Below, in pieces: positions 1 to 9,949 of a DNA stretch of 64,000 bases. Within the stretch, counting starts at the first letter, position 1, and the number at the start of each line of letters is the position of its first letter. The position numbers and the translations under genes are program-made. The stretch covers positions 44,619 through 108,618 of the forward strand of contig JAGFCB010000038.1 of assembly GCA_022394775.1 (NCBI GenBank). The letters run 5' to 3'. The notes under the pieces were generated by a model. It did not search any database. It saw nothing but the letters and a program-made list of their open reading frames with translations, and had not been told where the DNA came from. This stretch comes from Candidatus Poribacteria bacterium. GTDB lineage: Bacteria; Poribacteria; WGA-4E; WGA-3G.

Positions 1-1787
1 GCGACAAACGTTCCACACTCCTCTCAACGAGGAATCAAGATGTACCGATAAGGCATCAAACTCTTAACGCTGTGATCGTCTGGTCTTATGAACTTCTGGA
101 ACCACATGAACAGTGGTTCCTCTGCCAGCTTGCCTTGTTTTCAGGCGGATTTTTCTTGGAAGCCGTCGAAATGATTTGGGGTTCAGTATGCCCCCTTACA
201 ACAGATAAGACACCGACTGCAGAAATAGAGACGATAGATATCATTTTTAGTTTACATGATAAATCTCTACTTACTACGGAAACACATCTGACACGAACCC
301 GCTACCATCTCTCGGTACCATTGCAATTGTATCTGCGGAAAAAGCATCCTCTTGTCGAATTCCGAGAGGCACATGCTCGCTATTATCTCAGGTTAGCACA
401 ACAACAAAATGAAAAACTACAGGGCCCCGAACAGGTCTATGTGCTTTCAGAAATGGCGCTTGAACTCGACAATTTCCGCGCCGCTTTCGGATTTACACGA
501 GAGAATACCGAATGGCTCTTGTTCGGGCAGCTTGCCGTTGCACTTTCCCAGTTTTTCTACATCCGAGGATTATGGAACGAAGGATTGACTTGGTTGAAAC
601 AGGCGAAGATCGAATTACAATACCTTCTGCAGAACCAGAAATCGGGAACTGCTTTAGAAACAGACGAAAAATTGCTACGACTTACAATAGCCAATATTCA
701 GGTAGCCCTCGCTAGATTCTATAATACACGACAGGAGTGTCAAACCGCTCGGCACTTGTGCAAAGATGCCCTACAAACTTTCAGAACTGTGGGGCATCAA
801 CCCGGCGTAGTCGAAGCATTAAACAGGCTCGGTATTATCGCGAGGTATCAAGAAAAACCTGATGAAGCGGACACACATTTCGCGGAAGCCTTAGAGATTG
901 CGAAGATATTAGGCGATAAGTGGCAGATCGCTTTCGCCTTGAATAATTTAGGACTCACTGCCTACCACCGGGGCCGTTTTGAAGAAGCAAAAATCCAGTA
1001 TATAGAAGGTTTACGTCTCGCACGCGAACTCGACGACAAACGCGGTATCGCCTATGCTCTCAATAACCTTGGGAAAACAGCAAGTCGTCAAAGGTTACGT
1101 GAGGAAGCAAAACATTATCATACCGAAAGCTTAGAAATCCGACGAGAGCTTGCTGATAAACGCGGCATCGCTACCTCACTCAATCACCTTGGGCTGATCG
1201 CCTATCACCAAATCGCGTATGATGAAGCACATCGTTACCACACCGAAAGCCTCCAGATTCAACAAGAATTAGGCGATAAACAGGGATGTTCCTATTCGCT
1301 GAGCCATTTAGGGTTAATTGCGTTTCAGCAAAATAGCGATGAAGATGCAAAACGCTACTATACAGAGAGCCTGCATCTCGCCCGTGAACTCTCTGCCTCT
1401 GGCGCAAACCTCCCCTATCTCCTTGATAGTCTTGGGAAAATAGCACTTCGTCAGGGCAGGTATAACGAAGCGAAGCAATATTACATAGAAAGCCTCCAGC
1501 ATCGCAACAAAAGCGGAAAACTCAGCGAAATTGCAGATTCGCTCCACCAATTCGGAAGATTGGCTTGCGCCGAAGGCAAATTAGAACAGAGTTTGCACCT
1601 TTTCCTTCAAGTCGAGCGTATCTACACCGAAACCGGGGCAACAAAGCCGCTCTATGCAAATGCTGTAAAAGATGCTATCACCGCAGTCGAGGTAAAACTT
1701 GGAAATCCTGAAAAAGTTGAAAAACTTAAATCAGAACTCGAAACCCAAACGCTACAGGAGCTAGTTAGTACTTGTCTATCTGGATGA
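1..1787 (+). CDS. NB-ARC/TPR regulator or ATPase, C-terminal part (5' end off window)
   Basis: The listed start is a GTG at 72, but the frame is open back to the window edge and encodes RHQTLNAVIVWSYELL. This matches the conserved junction between the NB-ARC ATPase and winged-helix regions of large LuxR/AfsR-like STAND proteins. The visible part is therefore the C-terminal half of a longer protein. After the winged-helix stretch come at least six TPR-like repeats of about 40 residues, each with a pattern like ALNNLG...A...Y.E.L.... Such proteins act in the cytoplasm as ATP-dependent switches, with the TPRs as the sensor or partner-binding part. Any N-terminal effector or DNA-binding domain lies outside the window, so the output function is unknown. 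Confidence 0.8.
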   Translation, partial: DKRSTLLSTRNQDVPIRHQTLNAVIVWSYELLEPHEQWFLCQLALFSGGFFLEAVEMIWGSVCPLTTDKTPTAEIETIDIIFSLHDKSLLTTETHLTRTRYHLSVPLQLYLRKKHPLVEFREAHARYYLRLAQQQNEKLQGPEQVYVLSEMALELDNFRAAFGFTRENTEWLLFGQLAVALSQFFYIRGLWNEGLTWLKQAKIELQYLLQNQKSGTALETDEKLLRLTIANIQVALARFYNTRQECQTARHLCKDALQTFRTVGHQPGVVEALNRLGIIARYQEKPDEADTHFAEALEIAKILGDKWQIAFALNNLGLTAYHRGRFEEAKIQYIEGLRLARELDDKRGIAYALNNLGKTASRQRLREEAKHYHTESLEIRRELADKRGIATSLNHLGLIAYHQIAYDEAHRYHTESLQIQQELGDKQGCSYSLSHLGLIAFQQNSDEDAKRYYTESLHLARELSASGANLPYLLDSLGKIALRQGRYNEAKQYYIESLQHRNKSGKLSEIADSLHQFGRLACAEGKLEQSLHLFLQVERIYTETGATKPLYANAVKDAITAVEVKLGNPEKVEKLKSELETQTLQELVSTCLSG

Positions 1788-1853
1788 ACCGGTTCAAAAC
1801 ACAGAGGCAGGGCTGTACTATAGATACTTCACCTGATAGAAATGGAGACCGTG

Positions 1854-4169
1854 ATGCACCGACACGCCATTTTTCTTACCGTTCTAATACCACTGCTTTT
1901 TATCACAATAACAATCGCAGATAATTCACACACTTTCGCACAAGTTCAACGCGCCCCTACTGTCCAAGAAGTTCATCCCTCGTTAGACTCAGTTGAAGCG
2001 GCACATGATCATTACCATGAGCGTCGGTACACGGAGGCGATTAAGGCGTATGAAGCGTTGCTTGAAAAAGGTATTGCCAATCCTGATGGTTCCTACACAC
2101 CGCTCCATCAGAATTCAAAAGACTCGATTCGTCTGATGTTAGGGCAGAGTTACGCTAAAATAGGTGAGGATGCCGCGGCACAGCGTATTTTCAGAGAGGT
2201 TATTGATGAAAACCCGAACAGTTCTTACGCCACGCAGGCGGTCCATCGTTTGGCAAATCTTCACTGGAATCGCTATCAATTTCGGGAGGCGATATTGCAG
2301 TGTAAACAAATTCTCAATCAACATCCTGGCACCTCTGCTGCTGCGACAGCTGCCTATCTCGTTGGTCAATACCAACAAGCGGAGGGAAGATCTGAGGAAG
2401 CGGTGAAAAGTTACAAGTATTTCCTTGACAACTTCCAGACTTCACCCTACCGCACGACTGCAACCAACAGACTCATTCAGCTTTACATCACAAATCAACG
2501 CTATGTAGAAGCTGAGAAACTGATTCAAGAACGGATGCAACAGTATCCTGACGACATCAACTTACTGGAACAATTAGCGGAACTTTACCAACAACAAGAT
2601 GATTATCCGAAGGCATTTGAACTCTATCAAGAAGCGATTAGACGGCATCCAGAGAATACCAATCTTCGTAAGAAGTTAGGTGCGCTTTATGCCGAGACCG
2701 GTAAAACTGAACAAGCAGTAGCAGAGTGGGAAAAGCTTGTAGCGGGGAACTTAAAGCGATCTGATCGACATCAACAACTCGGCTCAATCTATCTCTCTCA
2801 TAAAATGTATCCAGAAGCGATCGCTGCGTATCAACAAGCCATTCAGTTGAGCCCACAGGATAGTTATCTTTATACACAGTTGGCATCGGCATATAAAATT
2901 CAGGGTAAAATTCAAGAAGCCGCCGACGTTTATATTGACGCTCTACAACGTATTGGTCTTGGATGGAATCAACGAGAATTCATCTGGCGCGAGATGCTTG
3001 AGATTTATGAGGGCGCAGCACACCGACCCCTTCGGGAGAAACTCATCACTTTGCTTCAGCAGCAGCAAGCCCAATCTGGGTATAATCCGAATATCGTTAT
3101 GACGTTGGGTGAACTCCTTTTCTATGCGGGGAAGGCAACGCAAGCACTGGAAACGTTCACATATCTCCATCGGTCTTATCCAGCACACACCGACACAACA
3201 CTTGAAAAATACGCGCGGATATTAGAACGTAACGAAAACCTTCAGGCTGCTACTGATTTCTATAAGGCGTTGATAGCAGGTTCTACCGATAGGAGTCGCG
3301 TTAGAAACACCAGATCCAAGCTTGCGGCACTCTACGAAAAGATGGAGCAGTGGGATGCAGCGGTAACACTCTTGAAAGAACAGCTTAGCACAGGAAATGC
3401 TGTGGTGAAAGACAAATTATTGTTGGGACGGTTGCAATTGCGGGGACTTCGGGCACCGAAGTCTGCCCAGATGACCTTAGAACCATTGCTCACCCAACGC
3501 TTAACTGTCACCCAATTAACGGAAGCCCAATTGGGTTTAGGCGAATGCCATGTTTTGTTGAAACGTTATACACTCGCGCGGGAGGTACTTGAACCGATCG
3601 CCAGCCGTACCAACCGTTTCCGCGCGCCTGCCCGAAAACTGATAGGTGACTCCTATTTCTTTGCGGGTGACTTTGAACAGGCTATCGAGGCATACAATCT
3701 TGTCATCAAGATCTCAAAATCTGACAAACTGACAAATGATGCCCTTGAACGCATTGTCCTCATCCAGAATCATCCAGATTACTTTAAAGTGCCGCTTACG
3801 GACTATGCCACCGCTGTACAACTCCTATTGAGCGGGCAGACAGATGCGGCACTACAACAGTGTCAGGGGACACTTGATGTCTATCCGGAAGCCACTATTG
3901 TCGATGATGTGTGGATGCTTATCGGCAATATCTACAGTGGGATGGATAAAGATAACGACGCAATCAATGCCTACGAAGAAGTTATCGCCCAAGAAAGCCC
4001 TATGGCAGCGAAAGCGTTGATGAACATCGCCGAGGTTTATCGAGAAAACGCCGATTTTGCGAATGCCACTTCCACTTATACCACGCTTATCGCTGATTAC
4101 CCGCAAAACGTTATCGTTGCGCATGCACGCCAGCAACTTGACGCGCTCATGAAAGGGCAGGAGAAGTAA
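1854..4169 (+). CDS. exported tetratricopeptide-repeat protein
   Basis: About 770 residues built almost entirely of TPR units, such as YQEAIRRHPENTNLRKKLG and YQQAIQLSPQDSYLYTQLA, after an N-terminal signal peptide (MHRHAIFLTVLIPLLF, probable cleavage after TFA). The ORF track starts at 1842. The ATG at 1854 has GGAG six bases upstream and starts directly at the signal peptide, so I prefer it. TPR solenoids are protein-interaction scaffolds; an exported one of this size probably works in the periplasm or at the outer membrane. It follows the preceding TPR gene by about 65 bases in the same direction and may share its transcript. No catalytic domain is visible and the partner is unknown. Confidence 0.85.
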   Translation: MHRHAIFLTVLIPLLFITITIADNSHTFAQVQRAPTVQEVHPSLDSVEAAHDHYHERRYTEAIKAYEALLEKGIANPDGSYTPLHQNSKDSIRLMLGQSYAKIGEDAAAQRIFREVIDENPNSSYATQAVHRLANLHWNRYQFREAILQCKQILNQHPGTSAAATAAYLVGQYQQAEGRSEEAVKSYKYFLDNFQTSPYRTTATNRLIQLYITNQRYVEAEKLIQERMQQYPDDINLLEQLAELYQQQDDYPKAFELYQEAIRRHPENTNLRKKLGALYAETGKTEQAVAEWEKLVAGNLKRSDRHQQLGSIYLSHKMYPEAIAAYQQAIQLSPQDSYLYTQLASAYKIQGKIQEAADVYIDALQRIGLGWNQREFIWREMLEIYEGAAHRPLREKLITLLQQQQAQSGYNPNIVMTLGELLFYAGKATQALETFTYLHRSYPAHTDTTLEKYARILERNENLQAATDFYKALIAGSTDRSRVRNTRSKLAALYEKMEQWDAAVTLLKEQLSTGNAVVKDKLLLGRLQLRGLRAPKSAQMTLEPLLTQRLTVTQLTEAQLGLGECHVLLKRYTLAREVLEPIASRTNRFRAPARKLIGDSYFFAGDFEQAIEAYNLVIKISKSDKLTNDALERIVLIQNHPDYFKVPLTDYATAVQLLLSGQTDAALQQCQGTLDVYPEATIVDDVWMLIGNIYSGMDKDNDAINAYEEVIAQESPMAAKALMNIAEVYRENADFANATSTYTTLIADYPQNVIVAHARQQLDALMKGQEK

Positions 4170-4195
4170 TAGTCGTCAGAGGAGTGGTTATCAGT

Positions 4196-4225
4196 TTGAA
4201 ATACAGGTTCAACCTGTGGTAAAAT
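4196..4225 (+). promoter_or_regulatory. putative acnA promoter with palindrome in the spacer
   Basis: TTGAAA (4196-4201) and TAAAAT (4220-4225) are 18 bases apart. The spacer holds a perfect 7-1-7 palindrome, ACAGGTTcAACCTGT (4203-4217), placed where a dimeric repressor would block RNA polymerase. The acnA start codon lies about 38 bases downstream. Confidence 0.5.
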
Positions 4226-4262
4226 AATAAGAAAATATTTATGAAACTAAAGGAGTTAGCAG

Positions 4263-6935
4263 ATGTCTGACCCTGCTCACAATCTGTTCAATACACACCG
4301 ATCCCTTGAAAGCGAGGGCGTTGAGTGTACCTATTATTCATTGCCTGCCTTAGCGGAAGCGGGTATCGGTTCAATATCCACCTTACCCGTCAGCCTCCGC
4401 ATTCTACTTGAATCGTTACTACGAAATTATGATGGACACCAGATCAGAGAAGACGATATCGTGAATCTGGCAAACTGGAATGCCCGTTCTCCAGAAGCGG
4501 CAGAGATTCCATTCAAACCCGCGCGCGTTGTGGCACAGGATTTCACAGGTGTCCCGCTTGTCGTCGATATTGCGGCGATGCGTTCGGCTGTTGCTGAACT
4601 CGGTGGCGACGCGAGCATGATAGAACCGCTCGTCCCTGTTGATTTAGTCATTGATCATTCCATTCAAGTTGATGCGTATGGTTCAGAAAACGCGTTCCTG
4701 TTCAATACCCAGCGCGAGTTTGAGCGCAATAAGGAACGTTATGAATTCCTGAAATGGGGACAGCAGGCATTTGAAAAATTCAATATTATCCCACCCTCTA
4801 TCGGTATTGTGCATCAGGTGAATCTGGAATACCTCGCGAAAGTCGTCATGACAGAGGATTCACTCGCCTATCCGGATACCGTCGTCGGTACAGATTCACA
4901 TACAACGATGATTAACGGTTTAGGTATCGTCGGATGGGGTGTTGGCGGTATTGAAGCGGAAGCAGCGATGTTAGGGCAGCCTGTCTATATCTTAACGCCA
5001 GAGGTGCTCGGTGTTCACCTTAAAGGCGAACTGCAAGACGGTGTTACCGCGACAGATCTGGTCTTGACTGTGACGCAACGTCTCAGAGCGGCTGCAGTTG
5101 TCGGTAAATTCGTTGAATTCTTTGGTGGCGGCGTAGAGGCACTCTCTCTCCCTGATCGTGCGACAATCTCTAACATGTGCCCTGAATACGGGGCGACGAT
5201 CGGATTTTTCCCACCCGATGCGGAAACGATGCAATACCTCCGTCTTACCGGGCGCGACGAAGCACACGTTGACACAGTAGAGGCTTATCTGAAAGCGCAG
5301 GATCTGTTCGGTATCCCGCGACTCGGAGAAGTGGAATACTCTGATGTGCTTGAAATAGATCTCGGCGATATTGAGCCGAGTGTCGCAGGCCCGAAACGAC
5401 CGCAAGACCGAATCGCTTTGTCGGATGTCAAACAGACTTTTAATGAACTCCTGACACGTCCTGTCGCGGAAGATGGGTTCGGCGTGTCTGAAGATACAAG
5501 CGAGAGCGATGGTATAACCCACGGTTCCGTTGTTATCTCCGCGATTACAAGCTGCACAAACACGAGTAACCCTTCCGTCATGATTGGTGCTGGATTGCTT
5601 GCCAAGAAAGCCGTTGAAAAAGGGCTGCGGGTCCCGGATCACGTCAAGACGAGTTTGGCACCCGGTTCCCGTGTCGTAACGGAGTATCTACAGAATACGG
5701 GTTTATTACCGTATCTTGAGGAGCTCGGCTATAACGTTGTAGGCTACGGTTGCACAACTTGTATCGGTAATAGCGGACCGTTGAATGACGTGATTCAATC
5801 AGCGATAGAAGAGCGGAACCTCGTCACTGCCAGCGTTTTGAGTGGTAACCGAAATTTTGAAGCGCGTGTGCATCCAGAGATAAAATCCAACTTCCTGATG
5901 TCGCCGCCACTTGTCGTCGCTTTCGGTATCGCAGGCCGGATTGACATTGACCTCGCTACGGAACCGGTTGGACATAACGATGCGGGCGAAGCGGTTTACC
6001 TGAAGGACATCTGGCCCACGCGTCAAGAGATTGCGGAGATGATTGGCGCGGCGGTTGATCGGCGGACGTTTAAAGAGATGTATGAATCGATCGGTAACCA
6101 AGCACCCGAATGGGAAGATCTCGCAGGCGCGACGGGTGTGCTCTATCCGTGGAATGAGCGAAGCACTTATGTCCAGCATCCACCGTTCTTTGAAGGTTTT
6201 TCACGTGAACCCGCTCCGATCTCAGATATTGTGGATGCCCGAATTCTGGGTATCTTCGGGGATTCAGTCACGACTGACCATATCTCGCCAGCAGGGGCGA
6301 TTGCAGCAGAAGGTCCGGCTGGTCACTATCTTCAGGAACGGGGTGTTGACACGCGGGATTTCAATACTTACGGCTCCAGACGCGGCAATGACCGTGTGAT
6401 GAGTCGTGGTACATTTGCCAATCGTCGGGTTCGCAACCTCATGACCCCAGACGTGGAAGGTGGATTCACTGTTCAGTATCCAGAGGAGACGCAGACGACG
6501 ATCTATGAAGCATCACTCCACTACCAAGAAAACAGTGTCCCTACTGTCCTTTTCGCTGGACAGGACTACGGTATGGGAAGTTCCCGTGACTGGGCAGCGA
6601 AGGGTCCGAAACTCTTGGGTGTCAAAGCGGTTGTCGTGGAGAGTTATGAACGTATCCACCGCAGTAATCTGATCGGTATGGGGGTCTTACCGTTGCAGTT
6701 CAAGGCGGGTGAGAATGTGCAAACGCTCAACCTTGACGGCAGTGAGATTATCAGTATCACAGGGTTTGCCAACGATCTCCAACCCGGACAGATGGCGACA
6801 ATGCAGATCGTTCGCGCGAACGGTGAGGCACAGACGACGGAGTTGTTAATCAGAATTGATTCGCCGGTGGAAGTAGAATACTACAAACACGGCGGGATTC
6901 TGGATTATGTGATTCGGAATTTCTTGTCTGCGTAG
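4263..6935 (+). CDS. acnA: aconitate hydratase (AcnA/IRP type)
   Basis: Interconverts citrate and isocitrate through cis-aconitate in the TCA cycle, using a [4Fe-4S] cluster. The 890-residue length is typical of the AcnA/IRP1 branch. Visible signatures include [15 protein letters not shown], the first cluster cysteine in [16 protein letters not shown], the second and third in [12 protein letters not shown], and the swivel-domain motif [15 protein letters not shown]. The start follows a strong AAAGGAG site. It has its own putative promoter with a palindrome in the spacer and stands alone among unrelated genes. A 2-methylisocitrate dehydratase role is possible but less likely without prp genes nearby. 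Confidence 0.97.
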   Translation: MSDPAHNLFNTHRSLESEGVECTYYSLPALAEAGIGSISTLPVSLRILLESLLRNYDGHQIREDDIVNLANWNARSPEAAEIPFKPARVVAQDFTGVPLVVDIAAMRSAVAELGGDASMIEPLVPVDLVIDHSIQVDAYGSENAFLFNTQREFERNKERYEFLKWGQQAFEKFNIIPPSIGIVHQVNLEYLAKVVMTEDSLAYPDTVVGTDSHTTMINGLGIVGWGVGGIEAEAAMLGQPVYILTPEVLGVHLKGELQDGVTATDLVLTVTQRLRAAAVVGKFVEFFGGGVEALSLPDRATISNMCPEYGATIGFFPPDAETMQYLRLTGRDEAHVDTVEAYLKAQDLFGIPRLGEVEYSDVLEIDLGDIEPSVAGPKRPQDRIALSDVKQTFNELLTRPVAEDGFGVSEDTSESDGITHGSVVISAITSCTNTSNPSVMIGAGLLAKKAVEKGLRVPDHVKTSLAPGSRVVTEYLQNTGLLPYLEELGYNVVGYGCTTCIGNSGPLNDVIQSAIEERNLVTASVLSGNRNFEARVHPEIKSNFLMSPPLVVAFGIAGRIDIDLATEPVGHNDAGEAVYLKDIWPTRQEIAEMIGAAVDRRTFKEMYESIGNQAPEWEDLAGATGVLYPWNERSTYVQHPPFFEGFSREPAPISDIVDARILGIFGDSVTTDHISPAGAIAAEGPAGHYLQERGVDTRDFNTYGSRRGNDRVMSRGTFANRRVRNLMTPDVEGGFTVQYPEETQTTIYEASLHYQENSVPTVLFAGQDYGMGSSRDWAAKGPKLLGVKAVVVESYERIHRSNLIGMGVLPLQFKAGENVQTLNLDGSEIISITGFANDLQPGQMATMQIVRANGEAQTTELLIRIDSPVEVEYYKHGGILDYVIRNFLSA

Positions 6936-6964
6936 TTCTGAATGGTTCTAAACATTTATTAAAT

Positions 6965-7075
6965 AGGACTTACGCAGCACCCTCGTTGGCGGGGTTTCAA
7001 ACCCTGAAGAAATACCCCAGTAAAAACCCTGCAGTGCGTAGGATGTCCGTTATCACGGAAAAATGCGTAAGTCCT
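6965..7075. repeat. MITE-like element, copy 1 (12-bp perfect terminal inverted repeats)
   Basis: Bounded by AGGACTTACGCA (6965-6976) and TGCGTAAGTCCT (7064-7075), a perfect 12-bp inverted repeat around 87 bases of noncoding core. The core motif TTGGCGGGGTTTCAAACCC recurs in the other copies (15578, 18750, 61268). No transposase is encoded. The element makes the ORF track's start for the next gene about 34 codons too early. Confidence 0.75.
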
Positions 7076-7087
7076 GTTAAAAAAGGA

Positions 7088-7462
7088 ATGCTATATCCAA
7101 CAAAACCCATACTCCCAATCACATTAATCTTTTTATTCGTCATCATTGGATGTGGGCGCGGCGAACATATAGAGACGCTCATCATCGGACCCTATAAGAC
7201 GACCTGTGTAGGTGCTTTTGAGCAGGAATGTTATCTGGAATTCAATGAGGAAAACCAACGGTGGGAATTTTTCTATGAGGGGATAGAAGGTTTTGAGTTT
7301 GAACCGGGTTTTATCTGGACGTTGAAGGTTAGCCTGCATGAACGTGAAGAAGGGATTCAGGATGTAGGACGGTACGCATATCGTCTCGTAGCGGTTATAG
7401 ACAAGGAGGAGGCATCTGTTGATGAGATGCCTCCTCGTAAACCCAGCGTTAAAAAATCATAA
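7088..7462 (+). CDS. DUF4377-like lipoprotein
   Basis: The ORF track begins at 6986, but its first 34 codons lie in the repeat element. The ATG at 7088 has an AAAAAAGGA site and begins a lipoprotein signal (LPITLIFLFVIIGC, lipobox IIGC). The mature part contains IGPYKTTCVGAFEQECYLEF and FYEGIEGFEFEPGFIWTLKV, which match the small DUF4377 domain found in secreted bacterial proteins, sometimes next to META/HslJ domains. No enzymatic role is known to me. The last codons carry a 12-bp perfect hairpin and the tail is lysine-rich. The gene converges with a Gfo/Idh gene 8 bases away. Confidence 0.75.
   Translation: MLYPTKPILPITLIFLFVIIGCGRGEHIETLIIGPYKTTCVGAFEQECYLEFNEENQRWEFFYEGIEGFEFEPGFIWTLKVSLHEREEGIQDVGRYAYRLVAVIDKEEASVDEMPPRKPSVKKS
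7406..7436. terminator. 12-bp perfect hairpin at the 3' end of the DUF4377-like gene
   Basis: GAGGAGGCATCT (7406-7417) and AGATGCCTCCTC (7425-7436) around a 7-base loop. It lies inside the reading frame just before the stop, between two convergent genes. It could limit read-through in either direction, although no T-run follows directly. Confidence 0.4.
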
Positions 7463-7470
7463 ATCCACCC

Positions 7471-8556
7471 TTAAATCTTCGGCACTCTCACTGCTACCTC
7501 TTTTCCGGCTGCATGTGATCGGAAGATACCGTCCATAATTACATTCGTGAGCAGAACACCCTCCGGTGGTATCGGCGATGGTGCGTCCGCCTTGACGGCT
7601 TCACGGAATGCGATCATCTGTGATGCCCAGTTATCAGATTGCGGAAATCCAGAGAACTGGATCGTCGTCATGCCTTCCGGCGGGTTCGGTTCGGCTGTTA
7701 ATCCTTCCGATTCGACAAATTTCTTGAGCTCACCCTCATACGCGTCGGCATAAATAACCGGTCCACCCAACGAGAAGCCGGCTTTCGTTCCAAGATGGAA
7801 GTTTCCACCGAGCGAGTCCTGATGCACTGCCCAAGAGATTTTGAATACCATTACACCACCATTCTCAAACCGCACCCACGCCGCACCGAACTCTTCAACA
7901 TCCATGATCCCCTTAAATCTTGGATCTTGCTGAGAGATGTAATCCTCAGTAATTGCGGAGACCCGCACGGGTTTCGGGTAGCCCATCGCAAATAGCGAAG
8001 CGTGCATGTTGTAGACACCGATATCGACGGTAGCCCCGGCACCTGCGGTCTTTTTGTAGATGAATGTATGTCCAGGGTTCCCGCGGCGTCGGCATCCTGC
8101 AGATTCAGAGTAGTAGATGTCGCCGAACAATCCCGCGTCAAACGCCTTTCTTATGAATTGAATTTTCGGATCAAATGTCGGATTGAGGCCGATTTGTAAG
8201 ATTTTGCCGGATGCCTTTGCGGCTCGCGTCATTGCTGTTGCGTCAGGGAGCGTCGCTGCCATCGGTTTCTCACAGAGGACGTGTTTCCCGGCGTTCAGTG
8301 CTGCGACGGTAGGTCGCCGATGCCCCTGATTGTAGGTGCAGACACTCACTGCATCGAGTCCGTCCATTTCGAGCATTTTGTTGTAACTTGAAAAGGCGTT
8401 CTTTCTGGGAACCCCCCACTCCTCAGCGGCTTGGTTCGCTTTGCTTTTGATGATGTCGCAGACCGCGACGATCTCGAAACCCCCGACTTTCTCATAAGTG
8501 CTCCGGTGTGCCCGTGAAATGCCACCTGTACCAATAATACCAACCCGGACAGTCAT
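7471..8556 (-). CDS. Gfo/Idh/MocA family oxidoreductase (copy A)
   Basis: NAD(P)-dependent sugar or inositol dehydrogenase family. The N-terminal Rossmann fold has GIIGTGGISRAH, the conserved Lys-Pro dyad is in HVLCEKPMAATLP, and the C-terminal half has the alpha/beta GFO_IDH_MocA_C fold. Length 361 residues. The substrate cannot be read from sequence; relatives oxidise sugars, inositols or amino-sugar derivatives. A second gene at 59016 has the same length and aligns without gaps at roughly 80% identity by eye. The gene stands alone on the minus strand, converging with the DUF4377-like gene, with a purine-rich site (aaggagac) upstream of its ATG. Confidence 0.92.
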   Translation of the reverse strand: MTVRVGIIGTGGISRAHRSTYEKVGGFEIVAVCDIIKSKANQAAEEWGVPRKNAFSSYNKMLEMDGLDAVSVCTYNQGHRRPTVAALNAGKHVLCEKPMAATLPDATAMTRAAKASGKILQIGLNPTFDPKIQFIRKAFDAGLFGDIYYSESAGCRRRGNPGHTFIYKKTAGAGATVDIGVYNMHASLFAMGYPKPVRVSAITEDYISQQDPRFKGIMDVEEFGAAWVRFENGGVMVFKISWAVHQDSLGGNFHLGTKAGFSLGGPVIYADAYEGELKKFVESEGLTAEPNPPEGMTTIQFSGFPQSDNWASQMIAFREAVKADAPSPIPPEGVLLTNVIMDGIFRSHAAGKEVAVRVPKI

Positions 8557-8737
8557 GTTGTTGTCTCCTTATAGCAAAAATGGAATTGGTATATGAGTTT
8601 AGACGAAATCGGTTTGTAATGCAAGGGAAAATGTGTTTCTATCGGTGATGTTCAGTGTTCATTGTCTGAGCTATGATTTGTAGGATTCACGGATTTACAG
8701 GATTAGAATGCCTTCTGATTAAAACTATCCTTTTAGC

Positions 8738-9694
8738 TTATCGTCTGAAAATTTCCGCACGATGCCATGCCAACGCTTCTTGAGCAGGATAAAGTGCATC
8801 ATGTTCAGGTAATAATATCGGCTTACCGCGCATGGTCGTTAGTAACCATTCTGTTGCTCCACGCTCCAACAGAAGATCTGAAACAATCACTTTATAATTT
8901 CTATCCACGGAAATTAAGCCTCTGTCAAAAGCCCAGTGATGTAATTGGCAAAGGGAAATCCCGTTCCGGACATCGTTATTTCCTGAAACTGTAAATGGGA
9001 TGATGTGGGCAGCTTCAGTCACACTTTCCCCATCCAGTGTTAGCACATACAATTGACAAACTGCACAGGTGTAATCGTAAATTCGCATGATCGCTTGACG
9101 AAAACCTGCAGTGCGAATTGGATCCTCTAATTCTGTTGGTACCAATGATTGTAGAGATGAAAATGTTTGTTCGACTTGCTGCAACAATGCTTGCCTGTAC
9201 ACACCAATTTGTTGTTCTTCAGTTATAAGACTTTCGACATCTGCTTTGAAATCTGTGAAATAGGTGTTTATAAGGGTTTGGCGGATTACTTCTCGATCAT
9301 GGGTATTGGTAAGTAAGGAGAAAAGTTCATCATCAAAACTTGCGTATGCAACAATTTCACGAAGACGGGAAACCGTTTTAATTTGGGTGGTAACCCTTAA
9401 TGCTATTTCATATCCCGCGTTTGCATGGAGATGCCAAAACCCGTCCCGCTTTAAGTGAAAAAATGGTAAGGCGAGATTAGGTCTGCGCCCAGTCACTATT
9501 GACCAATATTTTATGAAAATCTCAAACAAACCTGGAGATGGTGAGACTTTATTTTCCTGAACTTGCCCTTGCTCAATCAGTTCAACTATTGCCAATAAAA
9601 GCGTAGGTTTATTAGGTGCAGCTCCATGTGCTCGGTCTATTCGCAAACTTTTCATCTTTTCAACATATTTTTGTAGGGTACTGTTGGTAGACAT
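8738..9694 (-). CDS. HNH endonuclease with possible sulfur-binding-type N-terminal domain
   Basis: The C-terminal part is a clear HNH_2-type nuclease: CAVCQ, then EAAHIIPFTVSGNNDVRNG and LCQLHHWAFDRGLISVD, supplying the metal-binding His/Asn/His set. The N-terminal region has NKPTLLLAIVELIEQGQV and ALPFFHLKRDGFWHL. These resemble the phosphorothioate-binding (SBD) region of McrA-like type IV restriction enzymes, which cut DNA carrying sulfur or other modifications. That domain match is from memory of the family pattern and is less certain than the HNH assignment. Length 318 residues; AGGAG precedes the start. No dnd or methyltransferase genes lie next to it, as expected for a stand-alone type IV enzyme. 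Confidence 0.8.
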   Translation of the reverse strand: MSTNSTLQKYVEKMKSLRIDRAHGAAPNKPTLLLAIVELIEQGQVQENKVSPSPGLFEIFIKYWSIVTGRRPNLALPFFHLKRDGFWHLHANAGYEIALRVTTQIKTVSRLREIVAYASFDDELFSLLTNTHDREVIRQTLINTYFTDFKADVESLITEEQQIGVYRQALLQQVEQTFSSLQSLVPTELEDPIRTAGFRQAIMRIYDYTCAVCQLYVLTLDGESVTEAAHIIPFTVSGNNDVRNGISLCQLHHWAFDRGLISVDRNYKVIVSDLLLERGATEWLLTTMRGKPILLPEHDALYPAQEALAWHRAEIFRR

Positions 9695-9855
9695 CTTTTT
9701 TATTCTCCTGATAGCGTTTTCGCAAAGATTAACTGCTTTCTAAGAGAGTATTTTACCATGTTTCTGAAAAGAAGAATGAATTTTTGCTTACCCTCGCTCT
9801 ATTAACAAATAGAGCGTTCTTGACAACAAAATCCCACAATCCAATCAAATTTTTC

Positions 9856-9884
9856 TTAACATTTCTATGCAAATGTGTTATGCT
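9856..9884 (+). promoter_or_regulatory. putative sigma70 promoter for the first exported paralogue
   Basis: TTAACA (9856-9861) and TATGCT (9879-9884) with 17-base spacing, about 65 bases upstream of the ATG at 9950, which has an AGGAGG site. Confidence 0.5.
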
Positions 9885-9949
9885 GTGTCAGACGATGCAG
9901 ATTGGGAACGTAAAATCAACTTAAAACTATTGACCAGGAGGCACGGAAA

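Noticed and set aside
72-74. GTG at 72 as the true start of the first gene
   Set aside because: The frame continues upstream to the window edge and encodes a conserved family motif across this point.
4992-5642. 216-aa minus-strand ORF inside acnA
   Set aside because: It is a shadow of the well-supported acnA frame; composition is not protein-like.
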